From contig JAGTXZ010000006.1 in NCBI GenBank assembly GCA_018398575.1, positions 248,001 to 312,000 on the forward strand: a stretch of DNA of 64,000 nt, in the 5' to 3' direction. Position numbers and translations under genes: made by a program. Positions 38,045 through 49,638 of this stretch are shown here, piece by piece. The notes under the pieces were generated by a model that worked only from the letters and a program-made list of their open reading frames with translations, was not told the origin of the DNA and did not search any database. The stretch is from Ampelomyces quisqualis. Its lineage: Eukaryota > Ascomycota > Dothideomycetes > Pleosporales > Phaeosphaeriaceae. Position 1 is the stretch's first letter, and each line of letters begins with the position of its first letter.

Positions 38045-38971
38045 CTACATTGTGTTCTCGCCCCAGACTTCCTCCCATTCTGCCTCCACGACATCGTCGA
38101 CATGACGAGTCGCTAGCGCACCTGGATACGCATTCCCATGACCGCGTGTCAAGTCCTCGCGCAACCTTCCGCGCTTCGCGCCCTCCGGATGATTTGGACT
38201 ACGCGGATCGTCGAATTCGTCCGTCATCGTCTCACGTAACATGAACCCTACGGGCTTACGCAGCTCAGACCAACTTGATTGATTGACGATACATTGTCTA
38301 ATAGCGGATAGGATGTCGCCGAGGTCAGCCAACGGATGGCGCGTGATCGCGATGCATGTCGATGACGGCTGGCGGCTGGTCAGAAATGTAGCGCACGTGC
38401 GGAAGAACACGTTGGCTCGTTTAAAATTGTCGAACTTGATGGCTTTGAGTAAATGGCCGTGTATGTCCTTGGGTTCTCGTAAAAGTGCCTAGTTATACCC
38501 GGTGGGTTTAATGTCTCGATCGAAGGCGGCGTGTAGTTTGCCGGAAGCATAGCGTTCGGGATATAAATGCTTACTTACTTCCAAGTTGAAGCTGTAACCA
38601 GATGGGTTGTACCCAGACAACCCATGTCCGTGTTTAACGAAGAACGTAGACATGTTGGCACTATCTACGATCAAACGCATTGGCTCTGTGCGGAGAACGT
38701 CAAGTTTGGGAGCGAAAATTGGCGCGATTTCGGCGTTAACAAGCTTGCATGTTGAGAGGAGGGATATAGGGAGGGACTTAATAACAAGTTTGATGGAGAG
38801 TGGCCCAGATATTGGCTTGAACAATGAATCTCGTGCAATGTATTCGAAGCCGAAGTGGCGTGTGGTCATGGGGATGAACTTGTAGATCATCAATCGGAGC
38901 TCGGCCGGGAGATCAAGCAGGCGAAAACATTTGAGGTGTTCTACCCTTTCAGTTGATTCGCCAAGGTTCAT
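38045..38971 (-). pseudogene. F-box-like protein gene broken by one in-frame TAG
   Basis: Start ATG at 38971. Residues 16-34 read FRLLDLPAELRLMIYKFIP, the typical opening of fungal F-box-like proteins, which recruit substrates to SCF ubiquitin ligases. The frame runs 160 codons to TAG (38489-38491). It then continues in exactly the same frame for 147 more sense codons (ALLREPKDIHGHLLKAIKF...) to a TAG at 38045. A CAG-to-TAG change in a CpA context, as RIP makes, or TGG-to-TAG, would explain the break. The alternative is a small intron covering the stop, but I see no convincing donor/branch/acceptor set. Full length without the stop would be about 308 residues. The rest of the protein is not recognised. 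Confidence 0.6.
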
Positions 38972-39523
38972 GTTTGCGTTGGCTGTAAGTGCCGAGCTCA
39001 GAGTCGATGTGAAAGTTGTGACGTAGGGTAGCGAGACTTAATGTGAGAGTGGGGGGCCCAGGAGAAGATATGAAGGAGAACGAAGAAGGGCGCGGGCCCA
39101 AGCAGACCCGAGGGTTCAATTGGGATGAAATCTACCGCAATGCCTCCAATGGATATCTTGACACTTATGTAATTACACATTGTTGCTCGTTTGTTGCACG
39201 TGTATGTATAGGGGCATCCAACGAAAGGCAGGAACATCAATTGGAAATTTGCACAACGATTCTTTCCGACGTACTGTCGCACAGTATGAAAGAATGCCGC
39301 ATCATATTAAACCAACTCTGCGCCTATGCTAATCGTAACCACAAAGTCATGATGCCTGGGAGACCCTGAACCATATCGAGTGCAGCACAAATGTGTACCT
39401 GGAATATTTCCCTCAAAAACTTCATTACGACGTCAGGGACAAACCTACTCGAGTATCTTGACACAAGAGTTGTAGATATTGCACTGTAATACGACCCACG
39501 CCAATACTGACCAGACCCTACTC
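38972..39523. other. Spacer upstream of the F-box-like gene
   Basis: Balanced composition. Overlapping frames on both strands (for example 39043-39369 plus, 38998-39282 minus) show no recognisable domain. Probably the promoter side of the F-box-like gene and intergenic DNA. Confidence 0.35.
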
Positions 39524-39688
39524 TTAATCGACATCTTCACCTGCCTCAAGTGAGTCCGAGTCTTTTTGTTGTACTAGCTTGGGCAGCTGCTCCCTCAACT
39601 TAAGAAGTAAGTTACACGTCGTCATCACATCATCAAGTGCGTTTTGCCATGTCGCTCCAGCCTTGCCACGGCTTGGAAAGAAGGTCGA
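39524..39688 (-). other. Possible C-terminal exon of an unknown gene
   Basis: The minus-strand sequence after a TATAG (possible 3' splice site ending at 39689) reads 54 codons to TAA at 39524. It looks strongly protein-like (GATWQNALDDVMTTCNLLLK, LREQLPKLVQQ) with an acidic end (DSDSLEAGEDVD). Upstream exons could lie in 39700-40060, but I could not settle a donor. The overlapping 144-codon frame at 39625-40059 is a competing reading. No family is recognised. Confidence 0.35.
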
Positions 39689-40723
39689 CTATACTTTGGA
39701 AAGCGCCATGGCGTGTCCAAGGCTCGTGCAGTAGCGGAACATCTCCGACGGAACATCTCCGATATATCTAATGTCAGATACAGCATAAATACTTTGTGGA
39801 GGTATGATTCTCCGAACAGTACGTCGATATGTACCTTTGATAGTGATTTTGAATTTGAGAACATTCTTCTACCCACGAGATAAAGCAAAACCAGGCCCAC
39901 GAATCTGATTGTCGAACCATTGAACACCTTTGTGATGGGCCCTCTCATGATGGCACCTGCCTGGATATAGGCGTTAGGCAGAGTGCAGTAGCAGGAGAGG
40001 CTGGCATGGCATATGTACCGTGTGCTCAAAAAAGTCCATATGAAGCCCTGACAGTACATTTATTGGGCAACCTGGATAGGCAACGCGAACGAGATCGGCG
40101 GCGAGCCTAAAGTATGCTGCACAGTGAATTCATTTCACTCTCCAAAACCAATTGGAATATTGGCCCGCCTCTCTAGTCCCCTGACCAGAGTAACAAGTAT
40201 GAAAACCTCAAATAGGGATCGATGAGCCTGTACCAAGGAAATTCCGACTGTCACTCTTAGGATCTCGCAAGAAACCTCACGTGCTCGGTGGCTGAAGCCT
40301 TTCCGAGCAAAGTCGAAGAGGTCCTCCAGAAACAAGGGCTTCTTGCCCGAGTGCACGAAGTATGTATCCAATAGACCTCAGGAACGATACTGAAGTCTTT
40401 GACCAGTTCTGATAAGCTCCTGGCGTACACGCGAAGAGCTGAGTTCTGTGAGCGCGTCGAGACTCGACCGCTCTCTGTCCACGAGGTACTGATGAGCCAG
40501 GAGCGGTGGATCTCGCCTGTGGGCTGGGTTCAACACTAGTGGTCACCGCATGCAATGTGTTGATCTATTAATTAAGCATGGCTGTCGTGACTAAGAATCG
40601 TAAATTTGCCTTCTTGAGCATACCGAATGCTCTCGTCATGTTATGGATATCTCATGCAGCTCCTGAACGCCGGCAATGCAATCTAGACATTGGAGCATCG
40701 GAGGCTACATAATCTTGGAAAGT
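39689..40723. other. Region 3' of AP-2 mu, no firm gene
   Basis: Balanced DNA. A plus-strand frame at about 40375-40539 (DKLLAYTRRAEFCERVETRP) and minus frames at 40135-40555 overlap each other. None has a recognised domain or a clear start. A short direct duplication (GGAACATCTCCGAC) occurs at 39737-39765. It also contains the downstream region of AP-2 mu. Confidence 0.35.
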
Positions 40724-42136
40724 TCAAAATCTGCGACTGTCAGCTTTGTGAGGACTGTGTGAAGAATCTCGAGGGGACATACCTAATTTCATAATTACCA
40801 GCCCGTGTCATGTACCGCACCCATTTCACACTGCTGTAGTTGCTCTTCTCGAAGACTTTTAGGTACCGCACGAGTAGCCCAGAACTCGTAAACATGAGCA
40901 GTGAGAAGTTCAAGCTAAGCGGCGGTCTTGACCACGCCTTTTGATTCGTCATGCTCGTCAAGCTCGCCTCCGCACTCAGGACGTACTCGCTCTGACCGGT
41001 AAAGCGGGGTATTTTCCAGACAATGTTGTTGTGCTCTGGCTCGTACTTTGCCTTGCCCTGCGAGGTTCGCTCGGTGATGCGGGCGGTGTTGAGGGGCGTG
41101 GGTATCCGTACCACAACATTGGTCGCAAACAGTTTCGAACCATAATTGGCGCGAATGGCGATGCTGTACTCAACTTTGGTCTTACCAACCTCGTTGACGA
41201 TGGCGTGTACCTTGAATGGTAAATTCACATTCTCGGTAGCTCGGTAACGCATGAGCTCAAATTCGCCGTCCGGTGGGACAAACGAGATTATCCTGTCTGT
41301 GTCGAACTTGCCAAGCTTGACGCATTGATGAAATTGACAGTCCTCGAGCGTTACGCTGCCAGCTGCCGCTCGTGTAGCCTTCGCGCCTGCCTTGTTGCCG
41401 GATGGTTGTTGTAAGTGGTCCTCGCCAAGTGTCAACCGGTCATTGAGCCCAAACTTGCATTCTGGTGTTCCCGAAAGATATGCACGCATGATAATTTGTC
41501 CGTTGACATCAGCACGTAGCACTGTGCCGGTCGCTGACATGAGCAGATTCACGTCTTCGATTACGTCGACAAAGGCTTCATTTTTGCGGTATTTGATGTC
41601 GGCTCGCCGCCACGACAGGGCACCTGTTGCCTGCATTGTGATTTTCGACGAGTCCTCCTGCATCGAGTCAGCCGCAGAGTCCCCCTTAGACTAACTTGTG
41701 AGCCTACCATTGCCCTCTCCGACTTGACACCCTCGGTGGTAATGTACATCTTCAGAGTGTCTGTCTCGGTGTTCTGGGGATAGCCGAAGTCCAAAATCTC
41801 GTCTAGCAATTCATAGACCAGCACAAAGTTGTTCTTGACAGCTTCCTCGTCGAATTTCCCAAAATATGCCTTCCCTAATCCCACAAAGCGATAGAGGAAC
41901 TCGAAGACCAACGCCGCATTCGCATTACTCTTGGTGACGGCGACCAGGTATATGTTTTCGTGCTTGACATGGCTGAAGGTCGTCGACCCGAGAGTGAGGA
42001 TGGGAGATCGTACTTGGGCGTTGGATATTACTTGGATGCGGAAGACGTCGGCAAGCCGTGGGCGGCAATCGTTCCGGAAAGCCCGAAAGATTAGATTCTC
42101 ACCTTTCTGATTGAAGATCAGAATGCCTGACAACAT
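40724..42136 (-). CDS. AP-2 complex subunit mu (three exons)
   Basis: Medium subunit of the plasma-membrane AP-2 clathrin adaptor, which binds Yxx-phi sorting signals and PIP2 during endocytosis. Exons on the minus strand: 42136-41708, 41657-40783 and 40730-40724. Intron 1 (41707-41658, 50 bp) has GTAGGC, CTGAC and CAG. Intron 2 (40782-40731, 52 bp) has GTATGT, GCTGAC and CAG. Splicing gives 1311 bases, 436 residues, ending NYEIRF, the normal length and end of the family. The first ~140 residues are the longin-like domain (MLSGILIFNQKGENLIFRAF). Residues ~165-436 are the mu homology domain. Phe172, Asp174 and Trp422 correspond to the Yxx-phi pocket residues of animal mu2. No stop or RIP damage is seen. 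Only ~170 bases separate the start codon from repeat DNA. Confidence 0.95.
40731..40782 (-). other. Intron 2 of AP-2 mu
   Basis: 52 bp, phase 2, within the Arg codon of EIRF. Donor GTATGT, branch GCTGAC, acceptor CGCAG. Without splicing the frame would run to a non-conserved tail ending at 40740; splicing gives the family's usual Arg-Phe-stop. Confidence 0.9.
41658..41707 (-). other. Intron 1 of AP-2 mu
   Basis: 50 bp, phase 0, between residue 143 (Met of SERAM) and EDSSKIT. Donor GTAGGC, branch CTGAC, acceptor ATGCAG. Removing it restores the conserved SERAMEDSSKIT junction. Confidence 0.92.
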
Positions 42137-42310
42137 GATGAGGGCGCAAATCGTGGAGGGGTGACGTGCGACAGGAGTCCAACACGGGTACGCGCGTGGG
42201 CTGGAGCTCCGCGCGAGTGAGCTCGGACCTCACATGCGGAGAACGAGCGCTGGCTTGCATCCCCTGGCTCGGGTGCCTAGCGCCACATTGTAGGGCTCTG
42301 CCCAAACAGG
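42137..42310 (-). promoter_or_regulatory. Short 5' region of AP-2 mu
   Basis: The only un-RIPped sequence upstream of the start codon before AT-rich repeat DNA begins. GC-rich with no obvious TATA. It must contain the promoter unless the promoter extends into the repeat. Confidence 0.4.
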
Positions 42311-43190
42311 ATAATATATTCCAAAAAGGTTAAAACTTAGTTTCTAAGGCTCCTAGAAGCTATAGAAAACTTAATAACCTTATAGTATATACTTTATAAG
42401 TTATACTCTTTATATACAAATACCTTATATACTAAATTAAAAGTTAAATTATAATAACTAAATTAAGATATTCTAGTTCTAAACCGAAATTCGAATAAAA
42501 TAAAGGTTTATCTAATAGCTTAGAAACAAGAGCTTCTATAGCTAGTAAATAGATTTATAGGCTCTTTAGTAGCTAATTGAAAATTATAAAAGTAATTAAA
42601 TTGTAATTAAAGCTTATACTATAAGCTTTATAGAGTAAAATTATAAGTAATAGTATAGTATTACTAATAAGCTTAGCCTAATAGATAGAATTACTATAGC
42701 TATTAGGTTATTTAAAGTAAATAGAATATAACTTTTATAAGGTTACTAAAAAGTTTGTTAAGAAACTAAAAAGATAGAATAATAGAGTAACTAAGATAGA
42801 AAAGTAATAGAAGAAAAGACTACTTAATTTAACCTTCTAAGAAATAAGTCTTCTTATATACTAAATTTAAGTTAATTATAAGATATATATATTATAAGAC
42901 TTTCTTAAAGGTATATAAAAAAGTATATTATATTAACTATATAATACTAAGAATTTTAGACTATACAAAGTAGATAGTAAAGACTTATATTACAAATAGA
43001 ATTTAAAATCTTATAGCTTTTATTAAGAAAATTTAAAAAATTAAGAGAAATAGTATTATATAGCCTAGTAATAAAAGAAGATTTTTATTAGCTAAGTTTA
43101 TTTTAGGCGTACTATATAAACTACTTTACTTCTCTAGTTACTATACTTTTTATAGAAAATAATACTATAGCTTACTTTCTATAAGAGCTA
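42311..43190. other. AT-rich DNA between the island and the TA-flanked element
   Basis: Strongly RIP-like. Lys-rich broken frames exist on the plus strand (around 42700-43000), but no domain is recognised. It is the target into which the 43191 element inserted. Confidence 0.45.
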
Positions 43191-43355
43191 GGTTAGGAAA
43201 ACTTAAGGTTATTAAAGTTAACAACATCTACAATACAATTACAATAGTAAACTAAATAGTGCTAAACTATAGTCTACTGTACCTAGCTACCTCTATTTAT
43301 TTTAGCTACCTAAATAGCCTAAAACGCTTAAACTACTTAAAATACTCTACCTACT

Positions 43356-43830
43356 TGTTACGACCTATAAGCTGCTAGGCCCTAGCCCTACCAAAGCGCT
43401 CTCTCCTAAGCAAGAACAACTAGAGAGTACACTTTGCACTACACTACTAATTAGTTACTAGACTAAGCTGCTCTCTCTACTCTCTTGCTTAACATAGAGC
43501 TAACAGAGCAAGCTGCTTTCTCTGCTCTCTCTAATCTTATAGAGCACGCAGAGCACACAAAGCAAAGGTAGAACCTCTTTAGTATATAGAAACTATAATA
43601 AGCCTTTATAGATTATTATATTTAACTTATGTTATAGACGCTTAAGTTAGTTATATTAAGCTATTCTACTATTGTTACTCTTTTTAGAAAGCTCTAGCCT
43701 TTACTGTCTTAGTAACAATACCCTCTGTATCTAAAGAAACTCTGTACCTATCTGCAAAAACTAACTTTAGCTATACTCCTAGTCTACACTAGCATTTTTA
43801 TTGTTTGCTACTAGACTAATAGTCTTAACA
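43356..43830 (+). repeat. 5' LTR of E4
   Basis: TGTTACGACC...CTTAACA, 475 bp. Contains short direct repeats rich in CTCTCT (about 43410-43530) and a TATATAGAAA stretch near 43584. Confidence 0.95.
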
Positions 43831-43949
43831 CTTTAAATACTCTTACAATAAGCAGCAATATTGTAATAGATACACCTAAGCATTTCTAAGTAGGATAACT
43901 TAGACTTAAAGTTAACAAACCTAATCTTTACTATAGAGACTGCAACAAA

Positions 43950-45800
43950 CTTAAGACCTAGATCTTCTAGTTTAACAGGCACTTCTATGTAAAAGACAAG
44001 ATTAAGAATATAGATAAAGTTATCTTTACTACAACCTACATAAAAGGCAACGCTAAGAAATAGGTACTTCTAATTATCTAGAAGTATATAGACAATAATA
44101 TTACAAATAAAGATAACACTAACTTTATAGAAGACTAGTAAGCGTTTAAAACACGCTTACAACAGATCTTTTTACCTCTTAATAAATCTATAATTGTAGA
44201 ACAAAAAATCTAAAGTCTAAAACAAACCTGCTTAACTGCTAACTATACTAACGTTTTTTAATAATACGCTAAACAAATCTAGTAGGATAATACTACCCTA
44301 ACGCGTATATACAAGCAAGGCCTTAAGGCTGCTGTATAAGCTAAACTTATGCGTAGCAGAACATACATTACTACTCTTAAAGAACTTTAGAATAAAGCTA
44401 TTTGCCTAGACAATAAACTCTATAAATTAGCACTTAAAGATAAGTTATACTCTTTACGTCTACTACAGGGATACAAAGGATTTTGCTTAAACAAAAAATA
44501 TTAGAGATAAACACAACTAAATAAAGGATAACAGCGCTACTACTCTAGACAAGAAACTTATAAACTACGCCTACTAGGAGTATACTTAGGATATAGACCT
44601 AAAGCTATGCACTTAGACAACCTTAACAAAGGCCTAGAACAGAAAAGTTACTTAAAGAAACAACTACTAGAGGATAAGCCTAATAAGAATAAGATTACTT
44701 GTTATAACTATAACAAGGTTAGATATTACGCGCAAGACTATTACTCTAAGAATAAAGTTACACGCTAGCTTAACGTGTTAACTAACACTTTAAAAGAAGA
44801 TATTAAAGAATAGATTGTAATTAAGGATTAACCTATTATCTAAACAACTAACAGACTACTAATAATAGAATAGACAAAAGACACCTCTACTATATTAACT
44901 AATAACTAAGTCTTAACTAACGCTGCGTTATTCTATAACTAAGAACAGAATTGTAACATTAAACAATTCTAACAGATAGGACTACTCTTACTACAAACAT
45001 AACAAAACATTTACAACTAGTACAACTAAACTAACAAAGTTAACTAGGAACATATAGAACAATATTACTAATTCTTATAAGCCTATTATACTCTCTAAAT
45101 AAATAAGTACTTTCTAAGTATAAATAGAGTTACAGAAAAGGAACAATTGCTACACCTAGAAAACAGAGTCTATAGGACATAGAATTTACAATAGACTACA
45201 AAGGTCTACAATACTTAGAAAGACTAAGAACTTACACTAGACAAGCTAGACATATACTTATTACTAGCTAGCCCTAAACTAGTACGCTAGAATGCAACAG
45301 TTAGAAGACTATATCTAGAGACAGACGCAGTTAGACTATATAAGACGTGCTGTAACTTATATACAAAGCAGATATACTATGCTAATAATAGACAAGTATT
45401 AGTACTAAGCTCTATGCCTACAGAATACTAGGATAGGAAGGCAAACAAATTACATTAAATTCTGCTTACAAATAAATACTTACAGGATCCTTGTAATCTA
45501 AAACACAAACTTCTATTATAGATAGTATATAATAGTAACTACTACTTAACGTACTATAGTAGCAAAGTTAACTAATACTTTCTTTAGCAGAAGAGACTTT
45601 GCAAGTACTAATAGTATAATTACTCTAAAGATACCTGCGCAAATTATCTATATAATAAACAAACTATAGGAAGTTTTTTTAACGTATTAAAGGAAGAAAG
45701 CACATTTAACAGAATACTTGTTAACAGCAACTACATAAACTACATATAGCAGTTCTGCTTACAACTAGAATACAAGAAGTATTATAATAATAAAGAAGCT
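43950..45800 (+). pseudogene. Decayed gag of E4
   Basis: Homologous to 620-2450 of E1. The nucleocapsid knuckle near 44694-44740 reads KITCYNYNKVRYYA: the first Cys is kept, while the second Cys and the His are Tyr, all G/A or C/T changes. Many TAG/TAA codons. Not translatable. Confidence 0.7.
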
Positions 45801-45879
45801 AATAGATATAGAAAGAACAAGTCTTTTTTAGAGTTAACTTTAGACTCTAGAGAAATACTTAGAGCTGCAACGCAATTAA

Positions 45880-48800
45880 CTTAGCTAAGCTTATTAAACT
45901 TATAGTAAGAGTTAACAAAATAAAGATAAAGGCGCTTTTAGATTTAGAATTGCAAGCAAACTACATTTTAGGCAATGCCTTGTTAAGAGCTAGGCTCTAA
46001 CTTTGTTAGAAACAATAATTATATAAACTTTATATTGCAAATAGAGAATAGATGCCTAACAAGTTACTTATTGGATATAAGACTACTACAGAACTTAACA
46101 TTTAAGGAACTAAACAGGAAATATACCTAGACGTCTTTAGATTAGCTGCTTACAACATTATATTAGGACTCTTATAGTTTAGAGAGAATAGCCTACAAGT
46201 AGACTAGAAGAAGAAATCTATCTCTTTAGAGAATTACAATAACACAACAGATTCTAAGCCTACGCATTAGTAGCGTTTAATAGTAAATAAGAAGACAATT
46301 AATAATATTGCTTTAACTAAGATGCAGTTAAAGACACAACTAGTTAACTTAAACAATTAAGAAAGAAATACTAATACGTTACAAGTTTTAGAGAAACGTG
46401 TAACTTTTAATATACCTAAGGAATATAGAAAGTTTAAGAAACTATTCTTAGAAGAAATAGGTCTAGAAGCACTACCTAAGCATTAGGAGTAAGACTACAA
46501 GATTGTTCTAGAAAAAGGAAAAAGGCTAACTTTTAGACTAATCTACAGATTATTAAAAAAAGAGCTAGAAGCGCTCTAAGAATATATCTAAGTAAACCTA
46601 AAGAAAGGTTTTATCTAAGCATTAGAATTACTAGCTAGATACCTAATTATATTTATACTAAAGAAGAACAGTAAACTATAACTATGTATTAACTTTTAGA
46701 AACTTAATAACATTGTAGTTAAGAATTAATACCTACTACCTAATATTTTAGAACTACAGGATAAACTAGCTTATGCAAAGATCTTTACAGCATTAGATCT
46801 AAGAGGCGCGTACAACCTTATACGCATAAAAGAAGGCAAAGAATAAAAGACAGCGTTTAGAACACGCTACAGCTACTATAAGTATTTAGTAATGCTATTT
46901 AGTTTTACTAACGCCTTAGCAACGTATTAAGCACTTATTAACAATATGCTTAAAGAACACCTTAACATATTTGTTATAGTATACTTTAACAATATCTTTA
47001 TCTATTTAGAAAATAAGAAGAAATATACAAAACATGTTTATACAGTCTTAACGCTACTAGAAAAGTTCTTTTTAGCAGTAGACTCTAACAAGTATAAATA
47101 GTACTAGGAAGAAGTAGAATTTCTAGGGTGTATAGTTAGAAAGAACAGAGTACAAATAAGCAAGAACAAGATTAAAGTTGTTAGAGATTAGCTAACGCCT
47201 ACTATAGTTAAGAATATCTAATCTTTCTTAGGCTTTGTTAACTTTAATTAATAGTTTATTTAAAACTTTTTACTAATTGCTACGCTACTTACTAAACTTA
47301 CACAAAAAGACACACCTTAGAAATAGATAGAAGAACAAAGTTAGGCATTTAAGACGCTTAAAAACGCTTGTATAGCACTACCTATCCTTATAGCATTTAG
47401 AAGTAGAGAACTACTTAGATTTAAAACTAACGCATTAGATTTAGCGATTAGAATGTGTGCAAAACAAGAACAAGATAAAAAATAGCACCTAATAGCCTAC
47501 TATTTACAAAAGTTTATACTACTAGAAGAAAATTACAATATACACAATAAAGAACTACTTGTAATTGTAGTAGCACTTAAACATTAGAGAATCTACGCAG
47601 AGAGTTGCTTAGATTTTACAATATACTTAGACTACAAAAACCTAACAACCTTTACTACTACTAAAGTACTTAATTAAAGACAAGTATAATAGTTAGAGAT
47701 GTTAGGACAATATAAGTTTAAAATTGTCTATACACCTAGAAAAGACAATAGCAGAGCAGACGCTCTTAGCTAAAGATTAGATATTGCTAGAACTAAAACT
47801 ATTAACAGCTTAAGCATTCTTAAAACATAAGATAACAGATTTCTTAGACTAGTAAAATATATTAACAATCTAACTATAAAGATTAGAATTAATGTCTTAG
47901 AAGAACTACAAGAATTAATTATACGTTAACACTATAATAACATAGTACACAGTTATCCTAGAGTAAGCTAAACTATAGAACTAATTTAATAGAATTACTA
48001 GTTTAAAAACATAAAGGACAAGACACGCACCTTACAGAGAAATGCAGCTAATAGAGCTTCTAACTAAGCCTTAGACTAACATATTAATAGACTTTGTAAC
48101 AGGACTACTACTGTTAAAAGACTCTGCTACAGGATTAGCCTATAACGCTATTATAGTTATAGTAGATTGCTTTACTAAATACGCTATAATGCTACTCTTT
48201 TAACAAGACTACACAGCTGTTTAGCTAGCGCACGTACTTAAGGATAGACTTATTAGATACTATAGCATACTAAAGTTAATTATTAGCAATTAAGACAAGC
48301 TCTTTACGTTAAATTATTAGACTACCTTAATAGCAGAAATTAGGACGCAACAGAAGCTATTAACAGCTTACTACTCTTAAACTAACAGCTAAATAGAAAG
48401 AACAAACAGAACTATAAAGACATATCTTAAGATATATAGCAACTTGCAACAGACAAATTAGGTCTTACTATTACTAATAGTATAATTAGCCTACAACAAC
48501 AAATTATCTAAAGCTACAGGTAAGACGCTATACTTTGCAAACTACAGATAACACTTAAATCTCTTTACAAGAACATTACTTAGCCTAAAGGCTAAAGCTG
48601 CTATACAGACAGCAGAAGAAATAAAGAAAACTTATATTAAAATAAAAGAACAAATACAACACGCTTAGACACAGAGCATCTTATATATTAATAAAAAACA
48701 AAAAACAGCACTTTAACTAAAAGAAGGGGATAAGGTATATTTCTACACTAAAAATCTACGTACAAAACAACTAAGCAAAAGACTTAACTACGTTAAAGTT

Positions 48801-49100
48801 AGACTGTTTTTAATTTTAAAAAGAAACAGACTAGTTACATATACACTTAAGCTCCTACTAGATACAAAGATCTACTATAGATTCTACGTAAGCCTACTAA
48901 AACTAGCTAACTTAGAAACACTGTTACAGCAAACCTTTTGCTATAAACTTAAAGAAGAAAATAAATTTAAAGTTAAGAAAATAATAACACACTAAGACAA
49001 CAACTATTAAAAAGAATACCTAGTTAAATAGTTAGAATACAACAACATAGAAAACACATAAGAACTAGAAACAAACTTTACAAACTGCTACTAACTCTTA
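45880..49100 (+). pseudogene. Decayed pol of E4
   Basis: Protease (ALLDLE at about 45935-45950; D-S/T-G lost), RT (about 46600-47030; box Y-F-N-N at 46982-46993), RNase H (about 47290-47790), integrase (about 47900-48700) and chromodomain (about 49005-49075). Relative to E1, about 54 bases are missing near 48020. In E1 that segment encodes the region with the Cys pair of the integrase HHCC zinc finger, so this copy is also structurally broken. The deletion length is a multiple of three by my count. Confidence 0.82.
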
Positions 49101-49149
49101 ACGCAGTATAAGTAACAGGTTTACCTAAGTATAAAGGCACACAAGCCTC

Positions 49150-49530
49150 TTATACGTTCTTAACTATACTATCTATAGAACTTTAAGTAAAAGGCAACAA
49201 AGTTATTTTACTAGAAGACAGTATAGCCTCTTAACATTTAAGTTGTTAAATAGACGTTTCTTCTATAGAAATAGCCTTTGCTGCCTAAGCAGCGTTTTCC
49301 TTTAACAAACGCTATACCTCTTACTTCTCCTACTAAAGCGCATCTAGACGCGCTTGCAGACAATTCTTTTCTACCTTAATAACTAACTATTTATTTTTAG
49401 ATATGCAAATATTACAATTTTTTGTATTTAAGCAATTGTACTTGCTGCACTTTCTAGAATAAACATACACCTAACAAACGCAATTAGCTAGTTAACAGTT
49501 ACAATAAGCTATAGGTATAACGTTTCTAAA
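49150..49530 (-). pseudogene. Antisense Cys-rich/coiled-coil frame in E4
   Basis: Opposite strand to gag-pol, between chromodomain and 3' LTR. It begins Cys-rich (YCNC-stop-LANCVC, then RKCSKYNCLNTKNCNIC). It continues into a classic coiled-coil-like helix (QARLDAL, then EK-x-EV-x-RLLKENAA-x-AAKA), with stops only at Gln-like positions. Restoring the Tyr of CSKYNC to Cys would give C-x2-C-x7-C. Homologous frame in H; analogous frames in E1, E2 and E5. Family unrecognised. Confidence 0.55.
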
Positions 49531-49638
49531 GATATTAATAAAAGAAGAAAGTTCTAGTTAACGTTAAGTACTAGATTTAGAAGAGACCTTTAGTATAATA
49601 AAGACTCTAAGGATAAAGTCTAGGAAGAAGAGAGATAG

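Larger units (their letters stand above)
37491..42310. other. Base-balanced, un-RIPped island of unique sequence
   Basis: TpG and CpA are common here and ordinary coding frames appear; both edges are abrupt (about 37490 and 42310). The island carries AP-2 mu, a broken F-box-like gene and two unexplained frames. It is presumably single-copy DNA left between repeat clusters, since RIP acts on duplicated DNA. Confidence 0.85.

Noticed and set aside
38050..38885. Several plus-strand frames of 62-92 codons
   Set aside because: They overlap the F-box-like gene on the minus strand, whose frame is longer and has a recognisable N-terminal motif.
40740..40782. Reading AP-2 mu straight through to the TGA at 40740
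   Set aside because: This gives a non-conserved tail (VPSRFFTQSSQS). A GTATGT...CTGAC...CAG intron restores the family end EIRF.
40941..41694. Plus-strand frames of 93 and 100 codons and a second minus frame at 40976-41188
   Set aside because: All overlap exon 2 of AP-2 mu in other frames.
37491..42310. tRNA or rRNA genes in the balanced island
   Set aside because: No A/B-box pair with cloverleaf or rRNA-like sequence could be recognised by eye.
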